From assembly GCF_001577265.1 (NCBI RefSeq), contig NZ_CP014517.1, positions 62,001 through 126,000 of the forward strand: a stretch of DNA of 64,000 nt. The letters are read 5' to 3'. The notes beneath the pieces are model-generated. The model saw only the letters and a program-made list of their open reading frames with translations, did not search any database and was not told the origin of the DNA. This stretch comes from Variovorax sp. PAMC 28711. Lineage in GTDB: Bacteria; Pseudomonadota; Gammaproteobacteria; Burkholderiales; Burkholderiaceae_C. Below are positions 14,628 through 22,436 of the stretch, in pieces. The position numbers and the translations under genes are program-made. Numbering within the stretch: position 1 is the first letter of the stretch; every line of letters starts with the position of its first letter.

Positions 14628-15077
14628 ATGACCCCCACCATCCCCTCCGAGCCGCAAAAAGAAGAAGGCATTGGCACTGCGCCGAGCTATTTCATCGCGA
14701 GCCTCAAGCACACCAGCAAGGGCCACGAACACATCACCTTTTGGGCGTCGAACCACCGAGGCTATGCGTTGGCCTTGCCGCGTTTTGGTCGCTACTGCTT
14801 CGGTGAGGCAGTGAGCCTCAATGACGGGCTGGACTGCATTGCCGTGCCAGCAGAAGCGATCGAGCCGCTGCTGTCGCCTGAGCCTCATTTCCGCAACGGC
14901 TTTGGTGTGGCGGCTCGCTTTTACGACACCCCGGGGCCGGTGATCGACAACACGCGAGCGAACTGGAATCGCCTGATTGCAGCCTCTCTCCCTCGATCCA
15001 TGCCTGTCAAACCTAAGCCAGAGGTGTTTCGGAAGACTCGCCGCAGTTTTGCACTTGAAGCAGGGAGCACCCAATGA
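14628..15077 (+). CDS. Phage protein of 149 residues, unknown
   Basis: A complete frame with typical phage codon use. The N-terminal half looks like a compact mixed fold with aromatic residues (SYFIASLKHTSKGHEHITFW), and the last 30 residues are basic. The stop overlaps the next start as ATGA. No domain recognised. Confidence 0.65.
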   Translation: MTPTIPSEPQKEEGIGTAPSYFIASLKHTSKGHEHITFWASNHRGYALALPRFGRYCFGEAVSLNDGLDCIAVPAEAIEPLLSPEPHFRNGFGVAARFYDTPGPVIDNTRANWNRLIAASLPRSMPVKPKPEVFRKTRRSFALEAGSTQ

Positions 15078-15514
15078 ACACATCGCCGGTCAAAGACAGC
15101 CTGCCTGAGTTGCCGAAGCCGGACATTTGTGTCGATACGTTCGGCGATGTCACCGCCACAGACAGGCGCTACTTCGTTCGCGGCGACTTCTTTTCCGCCG
15201 ACCAGATGCGCGAATACGGCCGACTGTGCGCCCTCTCCCTGCACCCAGCACCATCAGCAGCGGAACCGGGGGAGCCGACGTATGCCGAATGTTTTGTGTG
15301 CGGCCGATTAATGGATGGCTTGAGCGAAGACGACTGCCACTGCTTTCATCGCAAAGAGATTGCCGCCGCCCCGAGCACTGCGCAAGGGCTGAGTGATGCG
15401 GACTCCCGTGCTTTTACCCAGATGGTTAAAGGCGCCATCGAGATGGGTTGGATTAGTGACGACGAAGGCAAGACGTTTCGGGCCATCCTCGCAGCCACCA
15501 AGGAGACGAAATGA
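15074..15514 (+). CDS. Phage protein of 146 residues with Cys/His cluster
   Basis: Coupled on both sides by ATGA overlaps. An AECFVCGRLMDG segment followed by DDCHCFHRKE (about residues 75-97) carries four cysteines and two histidines, a plausible zinc site. The flanking sequence is hydrophilic. The C-terminal region (QMVKGAIEMGWISDDEGKTF) is helical. Function unknown. Confidence 0.65.
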   Translation: MNTSPVKDSLPELPKPDICVDTFGDVTATDRRYFVRGDFFSADQMREYGRLCALSLHPAPSAAEPGEPTYAECFVCGRLMDGLSEDDCHCFHRKEIAAAPSTAQGLSDADSRAFTQMVKGAIEMGWISDDEGKTFRAILAATKETK

Positions 15515-15804
15515 GCGGCACCCCCACCCTCCCGAATGCCGTTGAAGCCCTCGCGCATCGGATTGCATGGCGCTACAAGAAAAGCAGCGACCCGCACCAC
15601 AGCGACACCTACACGTTCAACAAGGACACGCTGCTGCAATTCGCCGCCGCCCTCGCATCCGGGGCGACACAGCCGAGCAACGGCACGTTGATCTATGGCG
15701 CGCTGACCGACAAGGCACGGGCACGCACCTCGCGCGAGAACATAGACGACGTGCTCGATGCACTCGCAGCCCTCGCCACTCCACCCACAGGGGAGCCGCA
15801 ATGA
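15511..15804 (+). CDS. Phage protein of 97 residues, unknown
   Basis: ATGA overlaps join it to both neighbours. The N-terminal 60 residues read as one or two amphipathic helices with several His and Lys residues, and the C-terminus is Ala/Leu-rich. No family recognised. It immediately precedes the TnpB-like gene with which it is translationally coupled. Confidence 0.6.
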   Translation: MSGTPTLPNAVEALAHRIAWRYKKSSDPHHSDTYTFNKDTLLQFAAALASGATQPSNGTLIYGALTDKARARTSRENIDDVLDALAALATPPTGEPQ

Positions 15805-16885
15805 TGAAGAACGGTGAGAATCAAGCGGTGAAGCACATCAAGACTCTGCGGCTGCGGGTAAAGGATAAGCATGCCGCGCTGCTCGGCAGGATGGCGCGCG
15901 AAGTTAACCAGGTCTGGAACTTCGCAGCTGAGACGGGTTTGAAGGCTCTCTGTGACCGCAACCAATGGTTGGGCGGGTACGACCTCCAGAAGCTCACGTC
16001 GGGGTTCAGTAAGTGCGATGGCGTGCATGTGGGCAGCGGCACGGTGGACATCGTGTGCGCTGAGTACGCCACCCGCCGAAGGAAATTCAAGAAGCGGCGG
16101 CTCAACTGGCGAGTCTCAAACCGCAAATCGCCGAAATACTCTCTCGGTTGGGTGCCATTCAGGGGCGCACAGGTCAAATACAAGGCCGGCCAAATACAGT
16201 TCGGCGGCGTCATGTTCAACCTTTGGGACAGCTACGGCCTGGGTAACTACGAACTGCGTGCGGGCTCTTTCTCTGAGGACTCGCGAGGCCGCTGGTACTT
16301 CAATGTTGCCGTCGAAGTGGATGTGATTGCATCGCCCGGAACGGCTGCTGTTGGCATCGATCTTGGATTGAAAACGGCCATCACTACATCGACGGGCGCA
16401 ACGTTCGTCGGCCGTCTGTACCGCGCCTCGGAAGCAAAGCTGGCGGTTGCGCAGCGTGCCAACAAGAAGCGCCAAGTCAAAACGATCCACGCCAAGATCA
16501 AGAACCAGCGCAAGGACGGGCTGCACAAGTTCAGTACTGCGCTGGTGAAAGAAAACGCCGCCATTTTCGTGGGCGACGTGAGCAGCGCAAAGCTGGTCAA
16601 AACCAAGATGGCGAAGTCCACGCACGACGCGGGATGGGCCATGGTCAAGATGATGCTGGAGTACAAAGCCATTCAGGCGGGCGTCATCTTCAAGGAAGTG
16701 AACGAAGCGTATTCAACCCAAGCGTGTTCTCAGTGCGGAAGCATTGAGGGCCGGCAGGCTTAAGCGGGCTTGGCGTAAGGCGATGGCGTTGTTCGTGCGG
16801 GGTCGATCACGACCGCGATACGAATGCCGCGAAAAATATCGCCCGTGTGGGATTGCACACGCTAGAAGTAGGAGCCCCAGCATGA
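15801..16885 (+). CDS. TnpB-family protein (IS605 OrfB-like) with altered RuvC site, frame interrupted near the end
   Basis: The first 320 codons give a TnpB-like protein: RuvC-I GIDLGLK with D187, the helical insertion, and a zinc ribbon beginning CSQCG (309-313). At the RuvC-II position, where active members have a catalytic Glu, this copy reads IFVGDVSS with Gly258. The frame ends at TAA 16763. The -1 frame then supplies the expected end, CSCGVDHDRDTNAAKNIA, with the RuvC-III Asp, finishing at 16885 in an ATGA overlap with the next gene. So the original product was about 361 residues. There is no TnpA and there are no IS ends; it behaves as an ordinary phage operon gene. It may be a nuclease-dead, RNA-guided binder. 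Confidence 0.8.
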
Positions 16886-17058
16886 GCGCGGAATCGCAAG
16901 ATCTCCAGCGCTTTGGCGAGGGGAGCAATCAAGCTACTGCTGCGCCTACCGAGAGCGAGTCGGGCAGATGCAAGCATGGCGTTTGGCTAACGACATCGGT
17001 TTGCGTGGATTGCGCCCTTGCCTCCCTTCCCCCGCATCCCACAGGGACTAAGCCATGA
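16882..17058 (+). CDS. Small phage protein with Cys/His motif (58 residues)
   Basis: The ATG overlaps the stop of the restored TnpB frame. It has a polar N-terminus, then CKHGVWLTTSVCVDC, which looks like a short zinc-binding knuckle. The stop overlaps the next start. No function recognised. Confidence 0.58.
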   Translation: MSAESQDLQRFGEGSNQATAAPTESESGRCKHGVWLTTSVCVDCALASLPPHPTGTKP

Positions 17059-17207
17059 GCCTCATTGAAAGCATCCGACGCGCGAATTCCGAGTATCGGT
17101 ATTGGCTCTATCGCCGAAGCATTGGGTCGCCAGTTTCTGCGAGGGGCACCGCTCGCCAATGGTGGCTGCGCCTCAAGTTTGAACTTCGCAACAAGGCCAA
17201 GCCATGA
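17055..17207 (+). CDS. Small basic phage protein (50 residues)
   Basis: ATGA overlaps at both ends. It is strongly basic and aromatic (RRANSEYRYWLYRRS, RQWWLRLKFELRNK), compatible with nucleic-acid or membrane-surface binding. Unknown function. Confidence 0.55.
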   Translation: MSLIESIRRANSEYRYWLYRRSIGSPVSARGTARQWWLRLKFELRNKAKP

Positions 17208-17530
17208 CCGCCAACACCCCAGAGACAATGGACGAACGGGCTGCGTTCGAGGCTTGGTGGAATGGCAAGCCTGCCCGGAATTCGATTGGCGGCTATATCG
17301 ACCCTGTAGCCAATCTCGCATGGGCCGCTTGGCAGGCTGCCCGCGCCAACCTCCCTCCACCCCAAGGGGATGCAGATAAGGTGGATGCAGAGCGCTGGCG
17401 CTATGCCATCAAGGACGATGGCACCGGGCGCATGAACTGGCGGGCGGTCTACGAGGCATGGGATGGCGATGGCTACTTCGTTGACGCTCTCGACGCTGCT
17501 CGGCTGACACTAGGAGGACAGAAGCCGTGA
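17204..17530 (+). CDS. Phage protein of 108 residues, unknown
   Basis: An acidic and aromatic protein with two related halves. The first, ERAAFEAWWNGK followed by ANLAWAAWQAARA, is a pattern frequent in small proteins of Burkholderiales prophages. The second reads DAERWRYAIKDDG. ATGA overlap upstream and GTGA overlap downstream. No biochemical role is known to me. Confidence 0.65.
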   Translation: MTANTPETMDERAAFEAWWNGKPARNSIGGYIDPVANLAWAAWQAARANLPPPQGDADKVDAERWRYAIKDDGTGRMNWRAVYEAWDGDGYFVDALDAARLTLGGQKP

Positions 17531-17751
17531 CCGCGATTCTCAACCCCGAAGAGCTGCTCAGCCTGACGGGCTACAACAGGCCCACCGAACAACTGCGCGA
17601 ACTGTTGCGCCAGGGCTTCTACCGGGCACGCCGCTCTCCGTCTGACGGGTCCGTGATCTTGGAGCGCCCGCACTACGACGCCGTCTGCGCAGGCGCCAGC
17701 AAGCCCGCCAACGAGCCCCGCGTTCGCCCGCCACGTCTGAGGGCCACATGA
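17527..17751 (+). CDS. DUF4224 protein, probable excisionase
   Basis: 74 residues from a GTG overlapping the previous stop. The sequence begins LNPEELLSLTGYNRPTEQLR, the signature of DUF4224 proteins that occur immediately before phage tyrosine integrases. Its basic C-terminus (PRVRPPRLRAT) and small size fit a DNA-bending directionality factor. The stop overlaps the integrase start as ATGA, so the two are made together. Confidence 0.78.
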   Translation: MTAILNPEELLSLTGYNRPTEQLRELLRQGFYRARRSPSDGSVILERPHYDAVCAGASKPANEPRVRPPRLRAT

Positions 17752-18764
17752 GACGCACCCTGCCCCCTCGGGTCTACCTCAAGGACGGCTCCTACTGGCA
17801 TGTCGCCTCGCTTGGCACAAAGCGGATCTGGACGAAGCTGTGCCGGGAGCGGGAGGGGCTGCCGGCCATGTACACGGCGCTGGCGGCACTGACCGCAGAC
17901 AAGGCGCTGGACGACATGATGCCGAAGCTGTGCGCCGACTGGATGCTCGAGGTGGCGGTGAGCCACAGCGCCAAGACGCAGACCGACGACAGGTTCCGCA
18001 ACCGCGAAATCTCCGAGGCGTTCGCCGAGTTCCGCGCGAACCAGGTGAAGCCGCCCGATGTGGTCGATTTCCTCAAACGGTTCAAAACGACGCCACGGAC
18101 GTTCAACGCCTACCGGGCAGCCGTGCGCGAGCTGATGCGGTACGCCGAGGAAAAGGGGTTCCGGGAGCCCGGATCGAATCCGACCGCCAGCATCAAGACG
18201 ATGAAGACGCCCGCGCGCAGCCGGTACATCACGGACAGCGAGCTGCGGCGGATCAAGGTCGCGGCCATGTACGGCAAGGACGGGAAGCTGACCCGCTCCG
18301 GCCCGGTGATCTGCGCCTTGATCGATCTCGCCTACCTGACTGGCCAGCGTATCGGCGACCTGCTGACGCTCGAATGGTCAGCCATCGGCACAGAGGGAAT
18401 CGACTTCACGCCGAAGAAGGTTCAGCACAGCACAAAAGCGCGCGTGCTCATCGAGTGGTCTCCGAAGCTGCGGGCCGTGATCGACAGGCTGAAGGCCATG
18501 AAGAAGCGGAACATCAAGTTCGTCATCACGACGCAGGAAGGCCAGCCGTACAAGTACCACGGAGCGGGCATTGCCTGGACCCGTGCGCTGGAGCGGGCGG
18601 GCATTGACTGCCACTTCCACGATTTGCGGGCCAAGGCGCTCACGGATAAGGACCGGGCTGAAGGAATGGGGTCAGCCCGAACGATGGGCGGGCACGCCAC
18701 CGAGGCGCAGACCTCCGCGTATGTGCGGCACAAGACGGCGAAAAAGACGGGCGCCACCCGGTGA
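17748..18764 (+). CDS. int: Phage tyrosine integrase
   Basis: 338 residues. The catalytic domain shows R201 in YLTGQRIGDLL, H291 and R294 in HDLRAKA, H316 in GGHATEAQT and the nucleophile Y325 in SAYVRHK. A core-binding domain (about 85-160) precedes it. It recombines the phage attachment site with the 3' part of a tRNA-Arg gene; the displaced half of that gene lies 760 bases downstream. It is expressed at the end of the PL-like operon with the DUF4224 protein. Confidence 0.93.
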   Translation: MRRTLPPRVYLKDGSYWHVASLGTKRIWTKLCREREGLPAMYTALAALTADKALDDMMPKLCADWMLEVAVSHSAKTQTDDRFRNREISEAFAEFRANQVKPPDVVDFLKRFKTTPRTFNAYRAAVRELMRYAEEKGFREPGSNPTASIKTMKTPARSRYITDSELRRIKVAAMYGKDGKLTRSGPVICALIDLAYLTGQRIGDLLTLEWSAIGTEGIDFTPKKVQHSTKARVLIEWSPKLRAVIDRLKAMKKRNIKFVITTQEGQPYKYHGAGIAWTRALERAGIDCHFHDLRAKALTDKDRAEGMGSARTMGGHATEAQTSAYVRHKTAKKTGATR

Positions 18765-18806
18765 ACTACCGTTCGTCGGATTGATTGAAGTAGTACAAAA
18801 AACAGC

Positions 18807-18834
18807 TTGCGCTCTTTGTTTTCGGTATTACAAT
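18807..18834 (+). promoter_or_regulatory. Promoter of the cargo module after the integrase
   Basis: TTGCGC and TACAAT separated by 16 bases in a notably AT-rich stretch, with an expected start about 20 bases before the next ATG. This suggests the three genes downstream have their own, repressor-independent transcription. Confidence 0.55.
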
Positions 18835-18860
18835 AAACACATACCAACCGAAAGCAGACC

Positions 18861-18992
18861 ATGACCATCGACAAGCTCACCATCAAGTTCCTCGGCAAGC
18901 GCGAAACGGTTTACCGCATCTTGGACGAAGCAGGCGAAGTGCTCCGCGTGTTTGCAGAGAAGGAAGAGGCGGAAGCCTTTTTGGCCGCATGA
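18861..18992 (+). CDS. Small protein of 43 residues in the cargo module
   Basis: Starts shortly after the promoter at 18807 and ends in an ATGA overlap with the next gene. The short sequence (TIDKLTIKFLGKRETVYRIL, then a charged helix) looks like a small beta-hairpin plus helix. Function unknown; location between integrase and attachment site is a common place for accessory genes. Confidence 0.5.
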   Translation: MTIDKLTIKFLGKRETVYRILDEAGEVLRVFAEKEEAEAFLAA

Positions 18993-19270
18993 CCTCGGAT
19001 GAAATCCTTGTGGCGATCTCGAGCATATGGGATCGCGCGCAGGCTCGGATGGATGCCGGCCGACCTACGCTGCGACACATCCTGCTCGCCTACTCAATGG
19101 CGCCGGGAGACAGCGAGATTGCCCCGAGAGCTTGGCTGACGGAGTTTGAGGCTGACAGGCTGCATGAGTTGGGGTTGATGGTTGGGCCGGTCATCCGAGC
19201 GGAAGCGGCAGAGCGCATTCAAGCAAAGCGCGGTGCTCGCGCAAAATCGCTGGATGCGACCCATGAATGA
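18989..19270 (+). CDS. Protein of 93 residues in the cargo module
   Basis: Helical protein, coupled to both neighbours by overlapping start and stop. It begins MTSDEILVAISSIWDRAQAR and ends basic (IQAKRGARAK). The size and coupling to a ribbon-helix-helix-like gene would fit a toxin-antitoxin-like pair, but no toxin family is recognised and this remains speculation. Confidence 0.55.
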   Translation: MTSDEILVAISSIWDRAQARMDAGRPTLRHILLAYSMAPGDSEIAPRAWLTEFEADRLHELGLMVGPVIRAEAAERIQAKRGARAKSLDATHE

Positions 19271-19427
19271 CCGAGGCCAGGGGCGAAAGCCCAACGCACC
19301 CGAAGACCAGACAAAGCCGCGCTCTGTGCGCCTGAATGATGTTCGGTGGGAGAAGCTCAAGCGGTTGGGATCGGACTGGCTCGCGGCGCAGATCGACAAG
19401 GCAAAAGAGTCCACGAAATCCCTCTAA
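19263..19427 (+). CDS. Ribbon-helix-helix-like small protein (54 residues)
   Basis: The ATG at 19263 overlaps the previous gene by eight bases. After a polar N-terminus, KPRSVRLNDVRWEKLKRLGS followed by a second helix has the strand-helix-helix pattern of MetJ/Arc-type DNA-binding proteins. It could autoregulate the module from the promoter at 18807. Family assignment is tentative. Confidence 0.5.
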   Translation: MNDRGQGRKPNAPEDQTKPRSVRLNDVRWEKLKRLGSDWLAAQIDKAKESTKSL

Positions 19428-19521
19428 CTCATCTCTCCCGCACGTAGGAGAAAGAGCGGGCAAAGCGCCAATGAGTTGTAGAGGAAAACGGCCTAAGTGC
19501 TTGCCAGGATTGATTTGTATG

Positions 19522-19571
19522 GCTGCCTTCTAAGCAGGTTGTCGGGGGTTCGATCCCCTCCGGACAGGCCA
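19522..19571 (+). other. Right attachment site: 3' half of tRNA-Arg(TCT)
   Basis: The segment holds the 3' part of a tRNA: anticodon loop CTTCTAA (anticodon TCT) closed by CTGC/GCAG, a T-arm GGGGGTTCGATCCCCTC, acceptor strand CGGACAG, G73 and encoded CCA. The upstream bases do not form a D-arm or the partner CTGTCCG, so it is a displaced fragment. The intact, phage-restored tRNA gene is expected at the left prophage end, outside this window. Confidence 0.85.
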
Positions 19572-19678
19572 ATCCCTTGAGTCCTTGAGCGTCACTTAAA
19601 GAAACTGGGTGGTGTCAACACTCAGGTTCGATAGACTCCGCCCGACGTAGCCTCCCTTGCTATGCAGAAGGCTGGAAC

Positions 19679-19852
19679 ATGCGATTTGAAGTGATCAAGG
19701 ACTCCGAGACGTGCTGGCGCTGGAATCTGGTCGATGGCACTGAAATCGTGGCAACGAGCGTGGCCGAATACGAGACCAACGTCGCGTTGCTTCGTGCGAT
19801 CGACGATTTCAAACGCGGACTGAAGGACGCCACCGGCCCTGAAAACGAGTGA
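19679..19852 (+). CDS. YegP/DUF1508-like small protein (57 residues)
   Basis: ATG preceded by AGAAGG at good spacing. The start, MRFEVIKDSETCWRWNLVDGT followed by EIVATSVAEY, matches the DUF1508 pattern of a short strand, an aromatic W-x-W pair and a D/G turn. A diverged second copy lies at 20093. It is the first gene outside the attachment site. Function of such single-repeat proteins is unknown. Confidence 0.65.
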   Translation: MRFEVIKDSETCWRWNLVDGTEIVATSVAEYETNVALLRAIDDFKRGLKDATGPENE

Positions 19853-20092
19853 TGTTTCGAGGATCCGTGCAGGAGCGGGCGGTGCGACCGGCGAACACGA
19901 GGCCACTCTGCGGATAGAAACTCTATCCTTGTGGATTTTGCACACTCATTGACAATTCCAAAAAGAGCCCTGCACCTCCACTGGCACCGCCAGCGATCCG
20001 CCGGATCTCATGCGCTCGGAAGGAATCGCCTTGCAAAATCTGCCAGCGAAGCCTGATGCAAAGTGCACAGTTTGTACCGCCCGGGAGGTGCG

Positions 20093-20281
20093 ATGCGATT
20101 CGTAGTATTAAAAACCGTTGACGGCTTGTGGCACTGGGAGCTACGGGAAACCGATGGTGTCGTCGTCGCAAAATCCAGTGTTCAGTATCCCGACCGGGCC
20201 GCGGTTGTCTCTGCGTTACTCAAAGTGCAGAGCACCGCACCGAAATCGCTGGTGTTCGACCTGCTCGGAAACCTCGTCTGA
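20093..20281 (+). CDS. Second YegP/DUF1508-like small protein (62 residues)
   Basis: The ATG follows GGGAGG. MRFVVLKTVDGLWHWELRET parallels the protein at 19679 (same MRF start, W-x-W pair and DG turn), so the two are paralogues. The last 20 residues differ. It is convergent with the response regulator gene. Function unknown. Confidence 0.62.
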   Translation: MRFVVLKTVDGLWHWELRETDGVVVAKSSVQYPDRAAVVSALLKVQSTAPKSLVFDLLGNLV

Positions 20282-20293
20282 GCCAACGGTCGC

Positions 20294-20659
20294 TCAGTTG
20301 CGCTGGCAAAAGTCCAGAAGTCCGTCCAGCTCGGTCGACTTGTCGAACACCGCATCGGCGCCCAACGCGAACGATTGCGCCCTCATTTCTTCCGTCGCGT
20401 AGTTGGTCAGGACCACTACTCGCTGGTGCGGCTGACGGTTCCTGCAGCCGTTGAGCACCCCCAAACCCGAGCCCTCTTTCAGGAACAGATCGATGATGGC
20501 GAGGTCCCAATGTCCGTCATGACTTTGGAGCCAGTGAACGGCGGCTTGCTCGGTTTCTGCAGTGCCGATCACGTGGGCATCGGTCATGTCTTCGAGGGTC
20601 GGTATCAAATGTTCGCGGATGGTCTTGTTGTCCTCGACGAGAAAAGTGATTAACGCCAT
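20294..20659 (-). CDS. Single-domain response regulator
   Basis: 121 residues comprising only a CheY-like receiver. VEDN near the N-terminus gives the acidic pocket, LAIIDLFLKEGSG the phosphorylatable Asp, VVLTNYA the conserved Thr and VFDKS the conserved Lys. There is no output domain, so it must act by protein contact or as a phosphate sink. GGAGAAG precedes the ATG at 20659; a TTG four codons earlier is less likely. No histidine kinase lies nearby. Confidence 0.88.
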   Translation of the reverse strand: MALITFLVEDNKTIREHLIPTLEDMTDAHVIGTAETEQAAVHWLQSHDGHWDLAIIDLFLKEGSGLGVLNGCRNRQPHQRVVVLTNYATEEMRAQSFALGADAVFDKSTELDGLLDFCQRN

Positions 20660-20753
20660 GTGCTTCTCCAATGGAGACCACCCTAATGAGAATGAACCGC
20701 AATGCGGTCGGCGCTCGACCCCTCGCCCTGTCGGACAAACTGCGCCTGGCCGC

Positions 20754-22333
20754 TCAAACCCCTGAAGGCTTCGCGATGTCGCCGAGTTCGGCCAGCGCTG
20801 CTTCGCGAATCTGGCGCCTCAAGATCTTGCCCGACGGGGTGCGGGGCAATGGCTGCGACGACAGGACGATGTAGCGCGGCACCTCGTAGCGCGCCAGGTG
20901 CATCGAAAGAAACCGGCGCAGCGCGTCCACGTCGAGCGTGGCGCTGGCGTAGACCGTGGCGCCCACCTCTTCCCCGAGTCGCTCGTCCGGCACGGCGAAC
21001 ACCGACGCTTCCTGCACATCGGAGTGCATCAGCAGCGCGGCCTCCCCCTGGCCGCAACCGATGTTCTCGCCGCCGCGAATGATCAGGTCCTTGAGCCGGT
21101 CGACGATGAAGAGGCAACCTTCCTCGTCGAGGAAAGCCACGTCGCCGGTGCGAAACCAGCCGTCGACGAACGAGGCGGCGTCGACCTTCGGCAGCTTCCA
21201 GTACCCGGAGAACACGGACGTGCCGCGGATCAACAGTTCCCCGCGCTGCCCGGCCGGCAAGGCGACCCCCGATTCGTCGACGATCTTCATGTCGAGCAGC
21301 AGCGAGCGCTGACCCGACAGCGTGGCCAAGTCGTAGCGCCCGTTTGTGCGATTCGCACCAGGTCGCCGGTGATGGCCGCCGGCCCGCCCACAGAGGTGAG
21401 CCGCTCGCGGTCGATCAGCGCTGCCGCGAGCTCCGGGTCCCACCGGTACATGCTGACCACGCGACTCTGCATCCGATAGCTCGACAGATAGGACGCATTG
21501 AGGCCGGTCACGTGGAACAAAGGCACCGCCAGCAGCGTGCCAGGTTGCTCGGTCGGGTCTGTCGGCGCCACGCCACTGGTCAATGCAACGATGTTGCGAT
21601 CGAGCTCCCATGGCAGCAGCGCCGCCAGCACGTTGCGATGACTCGAAGGCACACCCTTGGGATGGCCGCTGGAGCCGGAGGTGTAGAGAATCATCGCGAT
21701 GTCGTCCAGCGCGATGGTGGCAGGCGGCATCGGCACGTCGCCGAGCGCTTCCATGAGCGCTTCGAGCGATCGCGCGCCCGATGGCAGCCGGGTCGCTCGC
21801 ACCGCCAGCAGCTGCAGGCCCGGTATCGGCGCCGCCTCCGCCACGCGATCAAGGCGCTCCTGGTCGGCCAGCAACACCGTGGCACCGCAGTCCTTCGGAC
21901 CGTAGGCCAGCTCGTCGCTTTGCCAATGGCTGTTGATGGCCACCGCGACCGCGCCGATCGATGTGATGGCGCTGAACGCCAGCATCCATTCCGGGTAGTT
22001 GCGCCTCGCGATCGCGATTCGGTCGCCCGGCCGAACGCCGCACCCATGAACCAGCACATGCGCGATGCGCGACGCGGACTGCCACGCCTCGGCGAAGGTG
22101 AAGCGCTCTTCTTCGTAGACCAAGAAAGGAAGCGGGCTGACCGCGGCCTCGCACATCGCCCGCAGCGACCGCGGCGCATGCCGGAACATGCGGACCGTTC
22201 GGCCGCCCACCGCGATGTCGTGAAGTTCCAGCGGTGTGCCGGGGCCGGTGAGCGTCTCGATGGCCCGCGTTCTTGTGATCTGAGGCGTGCACGCATGGTG
22301 CCGTGTCCAAGCCGTCGCGGGAATGCGGTTCAT
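20754..22333 (-). pseudogene. Acyl-CoA synthetase / AMP-ligase, frameshifted and internally deleted
   Basis: The N-terminal part carries LYTSGSSGHPKGVPSSHRNV (ATP-binding motif) and VPLFHVTGLNA. The C-terminal part, in another frame, carries DGWFRTGDVAFLDEEG, DRLKDLIIRGGENI and PRTPSGKILRR. The frame changes near 21334-21350, and the YGxTE/GWGMTE segment that normally lies between GDLVRIAQ and the DMKIVDESG region is missing: about 45 codons are gone at about 21318. Loss of that core motif should abolish adenylation. If both lesions are real, this is a pseudogene of a fatty or aromatic acyl-CoA ligase. Confidence 0.82.
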
Positions 22334-22436
22334 GCGGGCTATTCATCCGGACGCATTCGTGCGACTGATGACGACCGCCCACGCTGGGGATCCCGCTCTG
22401 GTTGAATGCCGGAACGATTCACCGCGCCTTTCCAGC

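Larger units (their letters stand above)
1..19571. mobile_element. Lambda-like prophage, right part; left end lies outside the window
   Basis: Terminase, HNH endonuclease, Q-like regulator, replication genes, Cro/CI switch, RecE/RecT, DUF4224 protein and tyrosine integrase form one continuous set of overlapping phage genes. The right boundary is a displaced 3' half of a tRNA-Arg gene at 19522-19571, next to the integrase side. The portal, head, tail and lysis genes and the left attachment site must lie to the left of base 1, because transcription of the late genes runs off that edge. Nearly every junction is an ATGA, GTGA or TGATG overlap, which indicates intact phage operons rather than scattered remnants. 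Confidence 0.93.

Noticed and set aside
15801..16763. A mobile IS605 insertion
   Set aside because: There is no TnpA, no terminal hairpins are evident, and the start overlaps the previous phage stop as in normal phage operons.
19480..19571. A complete tRNA-Arg gene
   Set aside because: Only the anticodon arm, T-arm and 3' acceptor strand are present; upstream bases give no D-arm and no CTGTCCG partner strand.
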